64,000 nucleotides of DNA from Kluyvera ascorbata ATCC 33433 (GTDB lineage: Bacteria; Pseudomonadota; Gammaproteobacteria; Enterobacterales; Enterobacteriaceae). The stretch's first letter is position 1. Each line of letters begins with the position of its first letter. The notes beneath the pieces are model-generated. The model saw nothing but the letters and a program-made list of their open reading frames with translations, ran no database searches and was not told the DNA's origin. Made by a program: the position numbers and the translations under genes. Location of the stretch: the NCBI RefSeq assembly GCF_000735365.1, contig NZ_JMPL01000005.1, positions 1 through 64,000 on the forward strand. The letters run 5' to 3'. Below are positions 20,740 through 30,951 of this stretch, piece after piece.

Positions 20740-21813
20740 CGCTTTCAAGTCGGGAAACTTGTCGTGCCAGCTGCATTAAGGAATCTGCCAACGTGCGGGG
20801 AGAGGTGGTTTGCGTATTGGGCGGTAGGGTGGTTTTTCTTTTCACCAGTGAGACGGGCAACAGCTGATTGCTCTTCACCGCCTGGCCCTGAGAGAGTTTC
20901 AGCAAGCGGTCCACGCTAGTTTTCCCCAGCAGGCGAAAATCCTGTTTGATGGTGGTTAACGGCGGGATATAACACGAGCTGTCTTCGGTATCGTCGTATC
21001 CCACTACCGAGATATCCGCACCAACGCGCAGCCCGGACTCGGTAATAGCGCGCATTGCGCCCAGCGCCATCTGATCGTTGGCAACCAGCATCGCAGTGGG
21101 AACGATGCCCTCATTCAGCATTTGCATAGTTTGTTGAAAACCGGACATGGCACTCCAGTCGCCTTCCCGTTCCGCTATCGGATGAATTTGATTGCGTGTG
21201 AGATATTTATGCCAGTCCGCCAGACGCAGACGCGCCGAGACAGAACTTAATGGACCGGCTAACAACGCGATTTGCTGGTGACCCAATGCGATCAGATGCT
21301 CCACGCCCAGTCGCGTACCGTCTTCATGGGAAAAATAATACTGTTGATGGGAGTCTGGTCAGAGACATCAAGAAATAGGGCCGGAACATTAGCGCAGGCA
21401 GCTTCCACAGCAATGGCATCCTCGTCATCCAGCGGATAGTTAATGATCAGACCACTGACGCGTTGCGCGAGAAGGTTATGTACCGCCGCTTTACAGGCTT
21501 CGACGCTGCTTCGTTCTACCATCGACACCACCACGCTGGCACCCAGTTGATCGGCGCGAGATTTAATCGCCGCGACAATTTGCGACGGCGCGTGCAGGGC
21601 CAGACTGGAGGTAGCAACGCCAATCAGCAACGACTGTTTGCCCGCCAGTTGTTGTGCCACGCGGTTGGGAATGTAGTTCAGCTGCGCCATCGCCGCTTCC
21701 ACCTTTTCCCGCGTTTTCGCAGAGACGTGGCTGGCCTGGTTCATCACGCGGGAAACGGTCTGATAAGAGACACCGGCATACTCTGCGACATCGTATAGCG
21801 TTACTGGTTTCAC
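20732..21813 (-). pseudogene. lacI: lacI repressor gene, inactivated by a 1-bp deletion
   Basis: From GTG at 21813 the frame encodes the LacI headpiece (KPVTLYDVAEYAGVSYQTVSRVMNQ) and half the core. It shifts at about 21329-21335, where K-12 reads GGGAGAAAAT on the plus strand and this sequence reads GGGAAAAAT. The product becomes about 173 residues ending in PMKTVRDWAWSI. The rest of LacI (EHLIALGHQQIALLAG to VSRLESGQ) continues in another phase down to 20732. Total length is 1082 nt, one less than an intact 360-codon gene. The core sugar pocket and tetramerisation helix are lost, so lac expression is predicted constitutive unless a host LacI acts in trans. Confidence 0.92.
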
Positions 21814-21848
21814 ATTTACCACCCTGAATTGACTCTCTTCGGGTGCTA

Positions 21849-21876
21849 TCATGCCATACCACGAAATGTTTTGCGC
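21849..21876 (-). promoter_or_regulatory. lacI promoter
   Basis: Minus strand: GCGCAA (21871-21876) and CATGAT (21849-21854) with the intervening TGGTATGG correspond to the weak K-12 lacI promoter, with a few substitutions. Confidence 0.7.
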
Positions 21877-22106
21877 CATTCGGAGGGGGCACGCCGAAGT
21901 GAGATTCAAAATGCCGACGTCAGTTCACAGGTGGGTAATGATACCAACGTGTTGATTTCGTATTTTCACTGACACCAGGATCATCCTGATGTTACAAGGA
22001 TTGAATGACTACAGATTAAAATAGTCATCAACAGGTTGACAGCATTACCCAGAATATCGCAGCCTGGCTTAAGTCATCCATTTAATTATTAATCAAGGGA
22101 TTATCA

Positions 22107-22313
22107 ATGAAAAATATCATGACGTTATTCCTCTCTATAATCCTGCCTTTTTCAGTCTGTGCTCAAACCGTGACGGCAACAGGCGATACACTGGAGCAGA
22201 CGGAAGAAAAAATTCGCCAGCAGGCTGACAAGCAGGGTGACAGGTATTATAATATTACCGAAGCCCGCATGGGAAATAAAGTACATATCACAGCAGAAAT
22301 CCTGCCGAAATAA
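22107..22313 (+). CDS. Small periplasmic DUF1471 (YhcN/BhsA-type) protein
   Basis: 68 residues with a signal peptide (MKNIMTLFLSIILPFSVCA, cleavage near AQT). The mature part has the DUF1471 pattern: a central LEQTEEKIRQQADKQGDRYYNITEA helix-strand and a final KVHITAEILPK strand, as in BhsA/YhcN. These small enterobacterial periplasmic proteins are linked to stress and biofilm responses. AAGGG lies before the ATG. It stands alone between lacI and the outer Tn3-family transposon and may be a remnant of the chromosomal or plasmid segment that brought lac. Confidence 0.75.
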   Translation: MKNIMTLFLSIILPFSVCAQTVTATGDTLEQTEEKIRQQADKQGDRYYNITEARMGNKVHITAEILPK

Positions 22314-22503
22314 ATAGTTCGGGGTAATACTGCCCCCTGATTTTACAGGTATGGATATTGACGCGGTCAAAGATATTAATATCAATATTACATGCTGAAG
22401 GTTTTTATTTTTGATTCATTAATAACTTTATAAACTATCATGGGTGGGGAACTGCGAGTTACCCGTACATGGGGTCCGCTTGGAAAACGGAAAATATCCT
22501 ACG

Positions 22504-25488
22504 CTAAGCCTCTTTTTTGTACAGACTGACATCAACTGTGCGTAACGGTCGATATTTACCGGATCCCAGCTTAAGATTATTACGCCAGATGTAATCTCCG
22601 CTCAGGTTGATATGCTCCCAGCCCAGAGGGGACAGGTGAGAAACCAACGGCTCATTAATCTGGAGCCCCTTTCGTTTTAGTGATTCGATGGCCCTTTCTA
22701 TATACACCGTGTTCCACAACGTGATCGCCGCAGTCAACAGCGTCAGCCCGCTGGCGCGATAGCTTTGATTTTCCAGCCCCCTGTCTCTTATTTCGCCCAA
22801 CCGGTGCATAAAAACGGCCCGCGCAAGCGCATTGCGGGCTTCACCCTTATTTAAACCGGCTTGCACACGACGACGCAGGGCCGGATCGCGAAACCAGTCC
22901 AGCATAAACAACGTTCGCTCGATACGGCCAATTTCCCGTAACGCTTTTGCCAGGCCGTTTTGTTTGGGGTAGCTGGCCAACTTTTTTAACATCAGCGAGG
23001 CGGTTACCGTGCCCTGCTTGATCGAGGTCGCCAGGCGCAGTACCTCATTCCAGTGTGTCTCAATTTCTTTGAGATTCAGACTGGTCGTGGATATGATTGA
23101 CTGAAGCCCAGAATATTTTTCCGCCTTTCCATGAATGAATAGCCGTTTGTCATGGAGATCCCGGATCCTTGGTGCAAATGCAAACCCAAGTAGATGCATT
23201 AGCGCAAAAACATGTTCAGTGAAACCCGCTGTATCGGTGTAATGCTCCGTAATTTCCAGGTCGCTTTCGTGATAGAGCAACCCATCCAGCACATGGGTAG
23301 AGTCCCTGACCCGGCTGATCACTTTGGTATAAAATGGGCTGTATTGGTCTGATATATGTGTATAAACCTGCACGCCGGGTTCCTGACCGTACTTTAAATT
23401 CACCTGTCCGGCATAGCGGCCATGACTTCCGACTCGAAAATTCTGGCCGTCGGAGGATGACGTTGTACCGTCCCCCCATGATGCTGCCAGTGGGCACTTT
23501 TTTTGTGCATTCACTAGTTCGGCAAGCGCGGCTGCATACGTTTCATCCCTGATGTACCATGCCTGAATGCTTTCCAGCGACGCTTTTGTGGTTCCCGGGC
23601 AGGATTCTGCCATTTTAGTCAGCCCCAGGTTGATACCATCTGCCAGGATGGTGGTCAGCAACAGCTTTTTGTCTTTTGGTCTGACGTGATTATTTTTGAG
23701 GTGAGTAAAGTGGCGGGTAAATCCCGTCCAACTGTCCACTTCATCTAATATCTCGGTAATTTTTGGGTGCGGCAGCATGCCGTAAACCAGGTCGGCAAAC
23801 GGTGATACAATCGAAGGAACGCTGTTATCAAGAGGCGTGACCTTCACACCTTTGTCCGATATATCAACATCAGGCAAATCACCGGCAATCGCCATCGCAT
23901 TGACCTCTTCCAGTCGCGACGCCAGCAGTGTCATACGGGAGTGAAGGTATTCCTGGCAGTCTGTCGGAATGGCAAGCTGTAACTGTTTCTCTTTGAGTGA
24001 TTTTTCAAAATCAGCAGGAGGAATGAGGTAATCGTCAAAATTCCTGTAGCGTCGTGATCCTCTAACCCAGATATCACCAGATCGCAATGCGCCTTTCAGC
24101 TCATTCAGTACACAGAATTCATAATACCGGCGATCGATACCCGATGGCGTTATTACCAACTTTTTCCAGCTCTCAGGGATAAACTTTACTGGCGCTGTTG
24201 ACGGAACCTTGCGGAGTTGTTTGCGGTACATTTCTCTGACGGTATCCAGCGCATCACCGAGTGGCAGTGCTGAAGGGGCTGCACTGAACTGCAATGCAGA
24301 CAACATACGGGGCGCATATTTACGCAGCGTGCTGTATTTTTCGGTGATCAGATGAAGCGGATCAAAATTATCCTTTCGGGCCAGAAACTGTGTTTCCTCC
24401 AGACTGGTGATAAATTCCGGCCAGGGAAGTACGTCTTCTATCGCCGCCCAGGGATCTTCTCCTGACTCCCGTGCGTTTAGCAGCGCCTGCCCAACAGTAA
24501 GATATTGCCTTAACTTGCTCTGGATGAGTTTTCCTGTTTTCTGAAGCCGTTCGGCTTGTGTGCGCTTTGCCCTGCTGAACAAGCTACCCAGGATACGTTC
24601 GTGTAGTTCGATGATTTCATCGGTAAGCGTTGCCCTTGCTTCTGAGATAATACAAACCAGCACGGCATAACGACGTGTGCCGGAGAATTTTGCCAGGTCC
24701 CTGCTACTCATTTTCCGGCCTTCGCGAGCCAGTTTCAGCAGTCGGTTCTGGTGAACGGAAAGCGTAATACCTTCCGGCAGTGCCAACCCCTCAATGGCAT
24801 TCAACCGATCAATATGTTGCAGCACGTTTTTACCGTTAATCTTACCCGGGGGCTGAAGCAGCCAGGCAAGACGGGAAAGTTGCTCATCACCTGATGCAAG
24901 CAGATTATCCAGTGCTGTTTTATGTCGTTGTTCCAGTTGCGTCGTCAGTGTAGAAAATACGGCTCTGTCTGCAAGTGTTGCGGCTTCAGCAAGGGTTCGC
25001 TCCATCACATCAACGGAAGGGAAAATAACGTTGTTGTTGTGCAACCAAGCGAGCATCTCTTCAGCAAGAATCAGGCCTTTGTCGGTCCGCATGGCGTGCG
25101 GATATAAATGGCGGATGCATGTTTTTTGCAATGACCTGTTGAAAGGCACTAATCCCAAGTAGCGATAGAGTTCGGCAAGATGCTCCCAACGGGTTTCCTC
25201 CCTCGTTGCGTACTCTCGCCATAAATCAGGTTGAAGTTTCAATCTCTCTGCCACTCTGGACATAACGCCATCGTGAGGGAGACTGTTTTTGTCTGGAGTA
25301 AAACCCGGCCCTCGCAGATAACAGAGTAAAACGGCAAAGCCCAGGCGGTTAGCGGGTCTCCGGTGTTTGTTGATGAGGACCAGATCCTGCTCACTTAAAA
25401 AGCACATCCTGGTTAGCAGAATGTCATCATCCGGCACAATCAGTAAGCGTTCTTTTTCATCACTGCTCAGTATCTGTCGCCGTGGCAT
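22504..25488 (-). CDS. tnpA: Tn3-family transposase TnpA (outer transposon)
   Basis: 994 residues, normal length for the Tn3 family. It has the N-terminal DNA-binding region ([33 protein letters not shown]) and the C-terminal DDE domain including [31 protein letters not shown] and [21 protein letters not shown]. The stop codon lies within the 38-bp terminal repeat, as usual in this family. It resembles the inner Tn21-like TnpA but is clearly distinct. It catalyses cointegrate formation between the 38-bp ends; the adjacent resolvase would finish the reaction. It looks intact. Confidence 0.96.
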   Translation of the reverse strand: MPRRQILSSDEKERLLIVPDDDILLTRMCFLSEQDLVLINKHRRPANRLGFAVLLCYLRGPGFTPDKNSLPHDGVMSRVAERLKLQPDLWREYATREETRWEHLAELYRYLGLVPFNRSLQKTCIRHLYPHAMRTDKGLILAEEMLAWLHNNNVIFPSVDVMERTLAEAATLADRAVFSTLTTQLEQRHKTALDNLLASGDEQLSRLAWLLQPPGKINGKNVLQHIDRLNAIEGLALPEGITLSVHQNRLLKLAREGRKMSSRDLAKFSGTRRYAVLVCIISEARATLTDEIIELHERILGSLFSRAKRTQAERLQKTGKLIQSKLRQYLTVGQALLNARESGEDPWAAIEDVLPWPEFITSLEETQFLARKDNFDPLHLITEKYSTLRKYAPRMLSALQFSAAPSALPLGDALDTVREMYRKQLRKVPSTAPVKFIPESWKKLVITPSGIDRRYYEFCVLNELKGALRSGDIWVRGSRRYRNFDDYLIPPADFEKSLKEKQLQLAIPTDCQEYLHSRMTLLASRLEEVNAMAIAGDLPDVDISDKGVKVTPLDNSVPSIVSPFADLVYGMLPHPKITEILDEVDSWTGFTRHFTHLKNNHVRPKDKKLLLTTILADGINLGLTKMAESCPGTTKASLESIQAWYIRDETYAAALAELVNAQKKCPLAASWGDGTTSSSDGQNFRVGSHGRYAGQVNLKYGQEPGVQVYTHISDQYSPFYTKVISRVRDSTHVLDGLLYHESDLEITEHYTDTAGFTEHVFALMHLLGFAFAPRIRDLHDKRLFIHGKAEKYSGLQSIISTTSLNLKEIETHWNEVLRLATSIKQGTVTASLMLKKLASYPKQNGLAKALREIGRIERTLFMLDWFRDPALRRRVQAGLNKGEARNALARAVFMHRLGEIRDRGLENQSYRASGLTLLTAAITLWNTVYIERAIESLKRKGLQINEPLVSHLSPLGWEHINLSGDYIWRNNLKLGSGKYRPLRTVDVSLYKKEA

Positions 25489-25542
25489 AAATGCTCTCCC
25501 TGCATACGGACGCTGTCCGCTTGGACGTTCAAAATATACGCA

Positions 25543-26166
25543 TCAAGAACATGCTTTGAGTTTAACAATGCGTATAACCGTTCGTTCTGAAACGCCACAC
25601 AACCTTGCGGTATCACGGATGCTCTGCCTGTTTTTAACCCGAAGCTCTATGATTTTTTCATGCAATTGATGATCTGCCTGACGTCCCCGAAATTTACCGG
25701 CCACCTTGGCTTTCGCTATCCCTTCCTCTTGGCGCCGGCGACGATCCTGATAGTCTTTGCGAGCTATGGCGGCCAGCATATCAAGCATCATTCCGTTAAT
25801 AGCCTTAAGTATTGCAAGGGTAAAGTCATCGCCAGCATGTGTTGCAAGAGCCATATGGCTCGTTGGGAGGTCAAGACTGACAACCACAAGGTGTTTTTCC
25901 TGGATAAGATGCTTTAGTTTTTGCCAGCCCTCTTCATCCAGGCGCGAAAGGCGATCAACCTGCTCGATGAGAATAATGTCACCAGGTGCAGCATCATCAA
26001 GTAACCGTAAAAGTTCTGGCCGTTGAAGTGATGCCCCGGATACATTTTCGGTGTACCAACTGGCCAGCCGAAATCCTTTTTCTTCAACAAAGGCTTTCAT
26101 CCGATTTTTTGCTCGGAGAGCATCCTGTTCTTTTGTTGATGCGCGGAGGTAACCATGAATGTACAT
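25543..26166 (-). CDS. tnpR: Serine recombinase/resolvase TnpR (outer transposon)
   Basis: 207 residues. The serine-recombinase catalytic domain begins IHGYLRASTKEQDALRA, with the active serine in RAS, followed by VDRLSRLDEEGW and ending in the long helix region. A C-terminal HTH is visible (SIRDTARLCGVSERTVIRIVK). It is co-directional with tnpA and 54 bp upstream of it. It should resolve cointegrates at a res site, probably in the non-coding DNA just upstream (26171-26235). Confidence 0.93.
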   Translation of the reverse strand: MYIHGYLRASTKEQDALRAKNRMKAFVEEKGFRLASWYTENVSGASLQRPELLRLLDDAAPGDIILIEQVDRLSRLDEEGWQKLKHLIQEKHLVVVSLDLPTSHMALATHAGDDFTLAILKAINGMMLDMLAAIARKDYQDRRRRQEEGIAKAKVAGKFRGRQADHQLHEKIIELRVKNRQSIRDTARLCGVSERTVIRIVKLKACS

Positions 26167-26170
26167 TTTT

Positions 26171-26235
26171 CACCCATTTATGACGTTTAAGTGATGATCA
26201 TAATGTACGTGACAGATAGGTGATGATCCAAGGGG
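26171..26235. other. Candidate res site of the outer transposon
   Basis: Directly upstream of tnpR are two copies of GTGATGATC (26191 and 26220) spaced 29 bp, with TGACGT and ACGTGA between. Spaced short repeats beside a serine resolvase are typical of res. Exact subsite limits cannot be set by eye. The rest of the gap to 26590 shows no gene; it should hold the sulP promoter. Confidence 0.45.
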
Positions 26236-26590
26236 AAAATGGCGACACTTTAGGCTATGACACTGGGGTATACATTAATGGCACATTTAATCCATGATTG
26301 ACCCTGTTTCAGTTTCGTTTATAGTAAGACGCTGTTTGCCTTGGCAGACTCCGCGGCCAGCCTTGAATATCTTCATCTGGTTTATCTGATCCCTGAAGGT
26401 GTACACACCGACCATCAAGGAGTAATAAAAACTACCATGCATATGACGCCACCCTGAGTTTTCCCCTTCTCTGTCGTTCTGAGTAACCCTCAGCGCGCAC
26501 TCTTTAACATCCCGTCTGCGGATGTGCTTTACCGTATCTAAATTTTTTGCCCTTTACGGGCTGACTGTATTCAAAAACTGAGAAACGACT

Positions 26591-28069
26591 ATGTTGCTGT
26601 CCTCGACGCGTAAGGACTGGCTGGGTAACGTCCGTGGAGACGTCCTCGCCGGTATTGTTGTCGCGCTCGCGCTTATCCCTGAAGCGATCGCCTTTTCCAT
26701 CATCGCTGGTGTTGACCCGCAAGTTGGGCTCTACTCTGCGTTTTGTATCCCGCTGATAATCGCCATCTGTGGTGGTCGTCCAGGGATGATATCTTCGTCA
26801 ACCGGTGCTATGGCATTGCTGATGGTCACCCTAGTGAAGGACCACGGCTTGCAGTATTTACTGGCAGCCACCGTTCTTACAGGTGTGATTCAGCTTATTG
26901 CGGGCTATCTGAAGCTTGGAAGCCTGATGCGCTATGTTTCCCGCTCGGTAGTTACCGGTTTTGTTAATGCGCTGGCGATCCTCATTTTCATGGCGCAGTT
27001 GCCGGAGTTGACCAACGTCACCTGGCACGTTTACGCCCTGACGGCGGCCGGTCTAGGCATTATTTATCTGTTCCCGTACCTCAATAAAACCATCCCCTCG
27101 CCGCTGGTCTGCATCGTCGTGCTGACCGGGATCTCCATGTGGCTGCATCTGGACGTACGCACTGTCGGCGACATGGGTAAGTTGCCGGACAGCCTGCCAG
27201 TATTTCTGTTACCCGATGTACCTCTCAATCTCGATACCCTATTAATCATTCTGCCTTATTCCGCCGGCCTTGCCGTGGTGGGGCTGCTTGAGTCAATGAT
27301 GACCGCGACTATTGTGGATGACATGACCGATACACCGAGCGACAAGAACCGGGAATGCAAAGCACAGGGTATCGCCAACATTGGCGCCGCATTTATTGGC
27401 GGTATGGCTGGGTGCGCGATGATCGGTCAGTCGGTGATCAACGTGAAATCTGGGGGGCGTGGCCGCCTCTCCGCACTCACTGCGGGCGTTGTCCTGCTTT
27501 GTATGGTGGTTTTCCTGCGTGACTGGGTCTCACAAATCCCAATGGCGGCCCTGGTCGCGGTCATGATCATGGTCTCTATCGGTACCTTCTCCTGGGGGTC
27601 GATCGCTAACTTACGCAGCCATCCACTGTCAACCAGTGTCGTCATGCTGGCCACCGTGGTGGTAGTGGTCGCCACGCATAATCTGGCGTATGGCGTCTTA
27701 ACCGGCGTTCTGATTGCCTCATTGAACTTTGCCACCAAAGTGGCCCGTTTTATGGCGGTGTCGTCCGAACTTAAAGCGTCAACGCGGATCTACACCGTAG
27801 CCGGTCAGGTGTTCTTTGCTTCTGCCGATCGGTTCATGAGCCACTTCGATTTTCGCGAAGCGGTGGAGCACGTAGTCATTGACGTCTCACATGCCCATTT
27901 CTGGGATATTACGTCGGTCAGCGCACTCGACAGGGTGGTTATTAAGTTCCGCCGTGAAGGCACGAACGTGGAAATCCGTGGAATGAATCAGGCTACCCGC
28001 ACAATTGTTGACCGCTTCGGGGTGCATGACAAACCTGAAGAAGTGGAAAAATTAATGGGCGGCCATTAA
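26591..28069 (+). CDS. SulP-family (SLC26-type) anion transporter with STAS domain
   Basis: 492 residues. Residues about 15-385 are hydrophobic membrane helices with the SulP signature region near the N-terminus ([32 protein letters not shown]). It also has [27 protein letters not shown], the typical loop of this family. Residues about 395-490 form a STAS domain ([24 protein letters not shown]). Substrate may be sulfate, bicarbonate or another anion; sequence alone does not tell. The usp gene follows by 17 bp, so the two are co-transcribed. It is cargo of the outer transposon and looks intact. Confidence 0.92.
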   Translation: MLLSSTRKDWLGNVRGDVLAGIVVALALIPEAIAFSIIAGVDPQVGLYSAFCIPLIIAICGGRPGMISSSTGAMALLMVTLVKDHGLQYLLAATVLTGVIQLIAGYLKLGSLMRYVSRSVVTGFVNALAILIFMAQLPELTNVTWHVYALTAAGLGIIYLFPYLNKTIPSPLVCIVVLTGISMWLHLDVRTVGDMGKLPDSLPVFLLPDVPLNLDTLLIILPYSAGLAVVGLLESMMTATIVDDMTDTPSDKNRECKAQGIANIGAAFIGGMAGCAMIGQSVINVKSGGRGRLSALTAGVVLLCMVVFLRDWVSQIPMAALVAVMIMVSIGTFSWGSIANLRSHPLSTSVVMLATVVVVVATHNLAYGVLTGVLIASLNFATKVARFMAVSSELKASTRIYTVAGQVFFASADRFMSHFDFREAVEHVVIDVSHAHFWDITSVSALDRVVIKFRREGTNVEIRGMNQATRTIVDRFGVHDKPEEVEKLMGGH

Positions 28070-28086
28070 CAGTCAGGAGAACAGAG

Positions 28087-28914
28087 ATGAACAATACCGT
28101 TATTGCCTGCGTTGACGGCTCACCGTCTACCCGACCTGTGTGCGAATACGCGGCCTGGGCCGCCAATCTGCTGGATGCGCCGCTGTCCCTGCTGCACGTA
28201 CTGGAGAAAGACGTACATCCTGCCGTGTCAGATTTGACCGGAAGTATCGGCATTGATAGCCAGGCGCATCTCACCGAAGAGTTGGTGAAAGTTGAAGGAG
28301 AGCGTAACCGATTATTAATGGCACAGGGCAAAGCCATACTGGCTAGCTGTGCGAAGTTGCTGAATGATGCTGGTCATGCTGATGTTCAATTACTGCAAAA
28401 ACATGGCGCGTTGGATGAAATCCTGGCTGATTTAGGGGATGTTCGCCTGATGGTGCTGGGCCGCCGTGGAACGCAGAACCCGGTTGGCAGCCACCTGGAA
28501 AGCATTATTCGCCTGCAGAAAAAACCGGTACTTATCGTGCCGGAGGCTTATTCTCCACCATCCAAAGTTATGTTCGCCTATGATGGCAGCGATGAGAGTC
28601 GCAAAAACCTGACGCGCCTGACACTTAGCCCGCTACTCAATGGCCTGGTTTGCCACCTCGTGATGGTTAAGGGGGATACACGAGCCTTGCAGGAAGCACA
28701 GAGTGTGCTGCAAGCAGCTGGCATCGCGACCGAAAGCCACCTACTGGAAGGTACATCCGTTGCTGAGGCGCTCTGCCGTCACGCTAATGAAAACGACATT
28801 AACCTGATTGTGATGGGTGCCTATGGCCATTCGCCATTGCGGCGATTCTTTATCGGCAGCAACACCACCGCCATGTTGGAAAAAACACAAATCCCACTCT
28901 TAATGCTGAGGTGA
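28087..28914 (+). CDS. Tandem universal stress protein (two UspA domains)
   Basis: 275 residues, two Usp domains of about 140 residues each. Domain 1 starts MNNTVIACVDGSPSTRPVCEYA and ends LESIIRLQKKPVLIVP. Domain 2 starts SKVMFAYDGSDESRKNLTRL and has the ATP-binding-type motif GAYGHSPLRRFFIGSNT near its end (G-2x-G-9x-G-S pattern). Domain 1 has the related GRRGTQNPVGSHLES. A cytoplasmic stress protein; the coupling to sulP (17-bp gap) suggests it senses or regulates transport. The SulP-Usp pair is a transposon-borne stress or anion-handling cassette; its phenotype is unknown. Confidence 0.92.
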   Translation: MNNTVIACVDGSPSTRPVCEYAAWAANLLDAPLSLLHVLEKDVHPAVSDLTGSIGIDSQAHLTEELVKVEGERNRLLMAQGKAILASCAKLLNDAGHADVQLLQKHGALDEILADLGDVRLMVLGRRGTQNPVGSHLESIIRLQKKPVLIVPEAYSPPSKVMFAYDGSDESRKNLTRLTLSPLLNGLVCHLVMVKGDTRALQEAQSVLQAAGIATESHLLEGTSVAEALCRHANENDINLIVMGAYGHSPLRRFFIGSNTTAMLEKTQIPLLMLR

Positions 28915-28974
28915 TTATTGTCCCCGGAAATAACTCCGGGGACAAATAAATACATTCAATTTACTGGAGTGAAC

Positions 28975-29486
28975 ATGAAACATGAAATTGCGGTGAGTGT
29001 AATAATCCCCGTTTACAACGCAGAAAAAACCATCAAATCCTTGATCGAAGATATCTTATTAGAAGACAGGATCAACATTGAAGTTATTATCGTTAACGAT
29101 GGTTCCTCAGACAACACGTCAACGATAATTAACTCCATAAAGGATGGCAGAGTTCAAGTTATTGAACAAAATAATAAAGGTGTATACGCGGCCAGAAATA
29201 ATGGATTAGACAAGCATAAAGGCCAGTGGGTCATGTTTCTGGATGCCGATGACGATGTGTCTGAAGGATTCATTTATAACAGGTACATCCAGGCTTCCAG
29301 CCATAATGCCGATGTGCTTTTGTCCAATGCCTGGAAGCTTTGGCATGAAAGCGATAATAAAAAACCTGTACATACCAACCAACCTTATGATGAAATTTTA
29401 TCCGGCAATGCGTGGGTAAGTCACGCAGTAAAAGTCAGGGAATGGCCACATTACTTTTGGTTACAGATAGTTAGATCTGACTATAT
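28975..29486 (+). pseudogene. GT2 glycosyltransferase gene, 5' part (split by inner transposon)
   Basis: From ATG at 28975 (TGGAGTG upstream) it encodes a GT-A fold family 2 glycosyltransferase start: VSVIIPVYNAEKTIKSLI, VIIVNDGSSDNTSTII and WVMFLDADDDVSEGF (the DxD motif). The frame is interrupted at 29486/29487 by the inner transposon, after about 170 codons. The 3' part resumes at 35710 in the same phase, because the inserted length plus duplication is 6228 bp, a multiple of three. It was presumably an enzyme for surface polysaccharide; the acceptor is unknown. Confidence 0.85.
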
Positions 29487-29519
29487 GGGGTCGTCTCAGA
29501 AAACGGAAAATAAAGCACG

Positions 29520-30077
29520 CTAAGCGTGCGTGGAGGCTGGCACCCAGCGGTACAGCGTCGGAATGGACACGCCGAGGTTCTTGGCCACGTCCTTGGGCGG
29601 CACCCCGCTGGCCAGCAGCTTCTTGGCCGACTCGATCTTGCTGTCGGTCATCTTCGGCTTGCGGCCGCCTTTGCGGCCGAGCTGCTTGGCGACTTCCAGC
29701 CCGGCGCGGGTGCGCTCGACGGTCAGCTCGCGCTCCATTTCGGCAAGGCTCGCCATGACGTGGAAGAAGAACCGCCCGGATGGTGTGCCGGTGTCGATGG
29801 AGTCGGTGAGGCTCCTGAACTGGACACCGTGCTTGTGCAGATCGCCGACCAGATCGACCAGTTGCTTGACCGACCGGCCCAGCCGGTCGAGCTTCCAGAC
29901 GACCAAAGTATCGCCTTCGCGCAGCATTTCGAGCGTCTTGGCCAAGCCAGGCCGGTCTGCCCGCGTGCCACTCACCTTGTCCTCGAAGACCTTTTTACAT
30001 CCGGCCTTGCTCAAGGCTTCGCGTTGCAGCTCCAGGTTCTGATCCTGCGTCGAGACGCGCGCATAGCCAATCAACAT
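29520..30077 (-). CDS. tnpR: Serine recombinase/resolvase (inner transposon)
   Basis: 185 residues. Catalytic domain start LIGYARVSTQDQNLELQRE with the active serine in RVST, then VWKLDRLGRSVKQLVDLV, GRFFFHVMASLAEMERELTVERT, and a C-terminal HTH (VPPKDVAKNLGVSIPTLYRWV). It belongs to the resolvase/invertase group but differs from the TnpR of Tn21 itself, so this transposon combines a Tn21-like tnpA with a different resolvase. Its start overlaps the preceding gene by 7 bp. Its stop lies in the terminal repeat. Confidence 0.92.
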   Translation of the reverse strand: MLIGYARVSTQDQNLELQREALSKAGCKKVFEDKVSGTRADRPGLAKTLEMLREGDTLVVWKLDRLGRSVKQLVDLVGDLHKHGVQFRSLTDSIDTGTPSGRFFFHVMASLAEMERELTVERTRAGLEVAKQLGRKGGRKPKMTDSKIESAKKLLASGVPPKDVAKNLGVSIPTLYRWVPASTHA

Positions 30078-30442
30078 GGCTTGTCTCGCGCCCGGTCGAT
30101 GCGTTCCTGCATCGCCTGCATCACTTCTTCGTGGGTGTACGATCTGGCGTTGGCGTCGGTGGCTTGCCGCAGGGCTTCCTCAACCTCGCGCGTCATCCGC
30201 TCGTAATCCTCCGGCCACAGCGCTTGCTCCATGCGCAGCGACGCCTGACCCAGCAGGTGCAGCAGGCTGAACAGCCGCATGTCGTTGGTGGCGACGATGC
30301 GCTCCCGAATCTGCTCCTGAATAGCTTCGCTAGCCCGATGCGCTTGTGGTGTGGCAGTCCCCTCGTAGTCAGCGGGGAATTCCGCTTCCTCGGCAATCCT
30401 TGCCCAGGCGCTGGCCAGCGCCTCGATGGTTGACGTGCTCAT
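30071..30442 (-). CDS. Small hypothetical protein upstream of the resolvase
   Basis: 123 residues from ATG at 30442, overlapping the membrane-protein stop in an ATGA arrangement. It is acidic and helical (STSTIEALASAWARIAEEAEFPADYEGT, HRASEAIQEQIRERIVATNDMRLFSLLHLLGQ, YTHEEVMQAMQERIDRARD). No family recognised. Tight overlap with both neighbours (30439-30951 and tnpR) shows a single operon, so it may modulate the resolvase or simply hitch-hike. Confidence 0.6.
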   Translation of the reverse strand: MSTSTIEALASAWARIAEEAEFPADYEGTATPQAHRASEAIQEQIRERIVATNDMRLFSLLHLLGQASLRMEQALWPEDYERMTREVEEALRQATDANARSYTHEEVMQAMQERIDRARDKPC

Positions 30443-30951
30443 TTCCGCCGCTCCTGTGCTCTTTGGCGAATCAACCGGCCAAGGGGCCTCGACGCGAAAA
30501 CCAGCAGCATCACGCCTATCGGATACCAGGTCGAGAAGACCACCAAGGCATCGAAGGCTGGCCGTCCGGTGTTGGTAGGCAGTACGGCGGTCACAGCCAT
30601 CAACCCGCCGACCGTCCAGATGATGCGCCACACGTAGGGCATCACGCGGGGCACGTAGCCGTCATCGAAAGCGGTCTGGTAGTAGCGGCGCAGGCCGCGC
30701 TCGGCAAGCGCCTGGCGCTGCCGCTCCGACAGCGCATCCGTCCGGCCATACCAGCGCCGGAATGGTGGACAGCGCAGCAGCAAAGGGGTGAAGAGGATCA
30801 TCACCGCCACGATCGCGACACCCCACGCCATGACGGCGCCGGCATCGGGCCGCTTGGCGTTCTCGATCACGGGCGCGAAGACGCCCGGAGCACCGATCAT
30901 CCAGAACAGCGCAATGTGCTGATGGAAGGAGAGCTTCATTTGCTCATCCAC
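30439..30951 (-). CDS. Hypothetical membrane protein
   Basis: 170 residues with about four hydrophobic segments (HIALFWMIGAPGVFAPVI, VMAWGVAIVAVMILFTPLLL, VWRIIWTVGGLMAVTAVL, ALVVFSTWYPIGVMLLVFA) and a cytoplasmic-looking charged loop (YGRTDALSERQRQALAERGLRRYY). No family recognised. It overlaps the genes on both sides, in a compact operon of 31262-29520. No link to transposition is evident; it may be a cargo gene captured with its neighbours. Confidence 0.65.
   Translation of the reverse strand: MDEQMKLSFHQHIALFWMIGAPGVFAPVIENAKRPDAGAVMAWGVAIVAVMILFTPLLLRCPPFRRWYGRTDALSERQRQALAERGLRRYYQTAFDDGYVPRVMPYVWRIIWTVGGLMAVTAVLPTNTGRPAFDALVVFSTWYPIGVMLLVFASRPLGRLIRQRAQERRK

Noticed and set aside
29526-30206. 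Plus-strand frames of 170-226 codons at the resolvase
   Set aside because: Antisense to the resolvase and its overlapping neighbour; no ribosome site and no recognisable residues.
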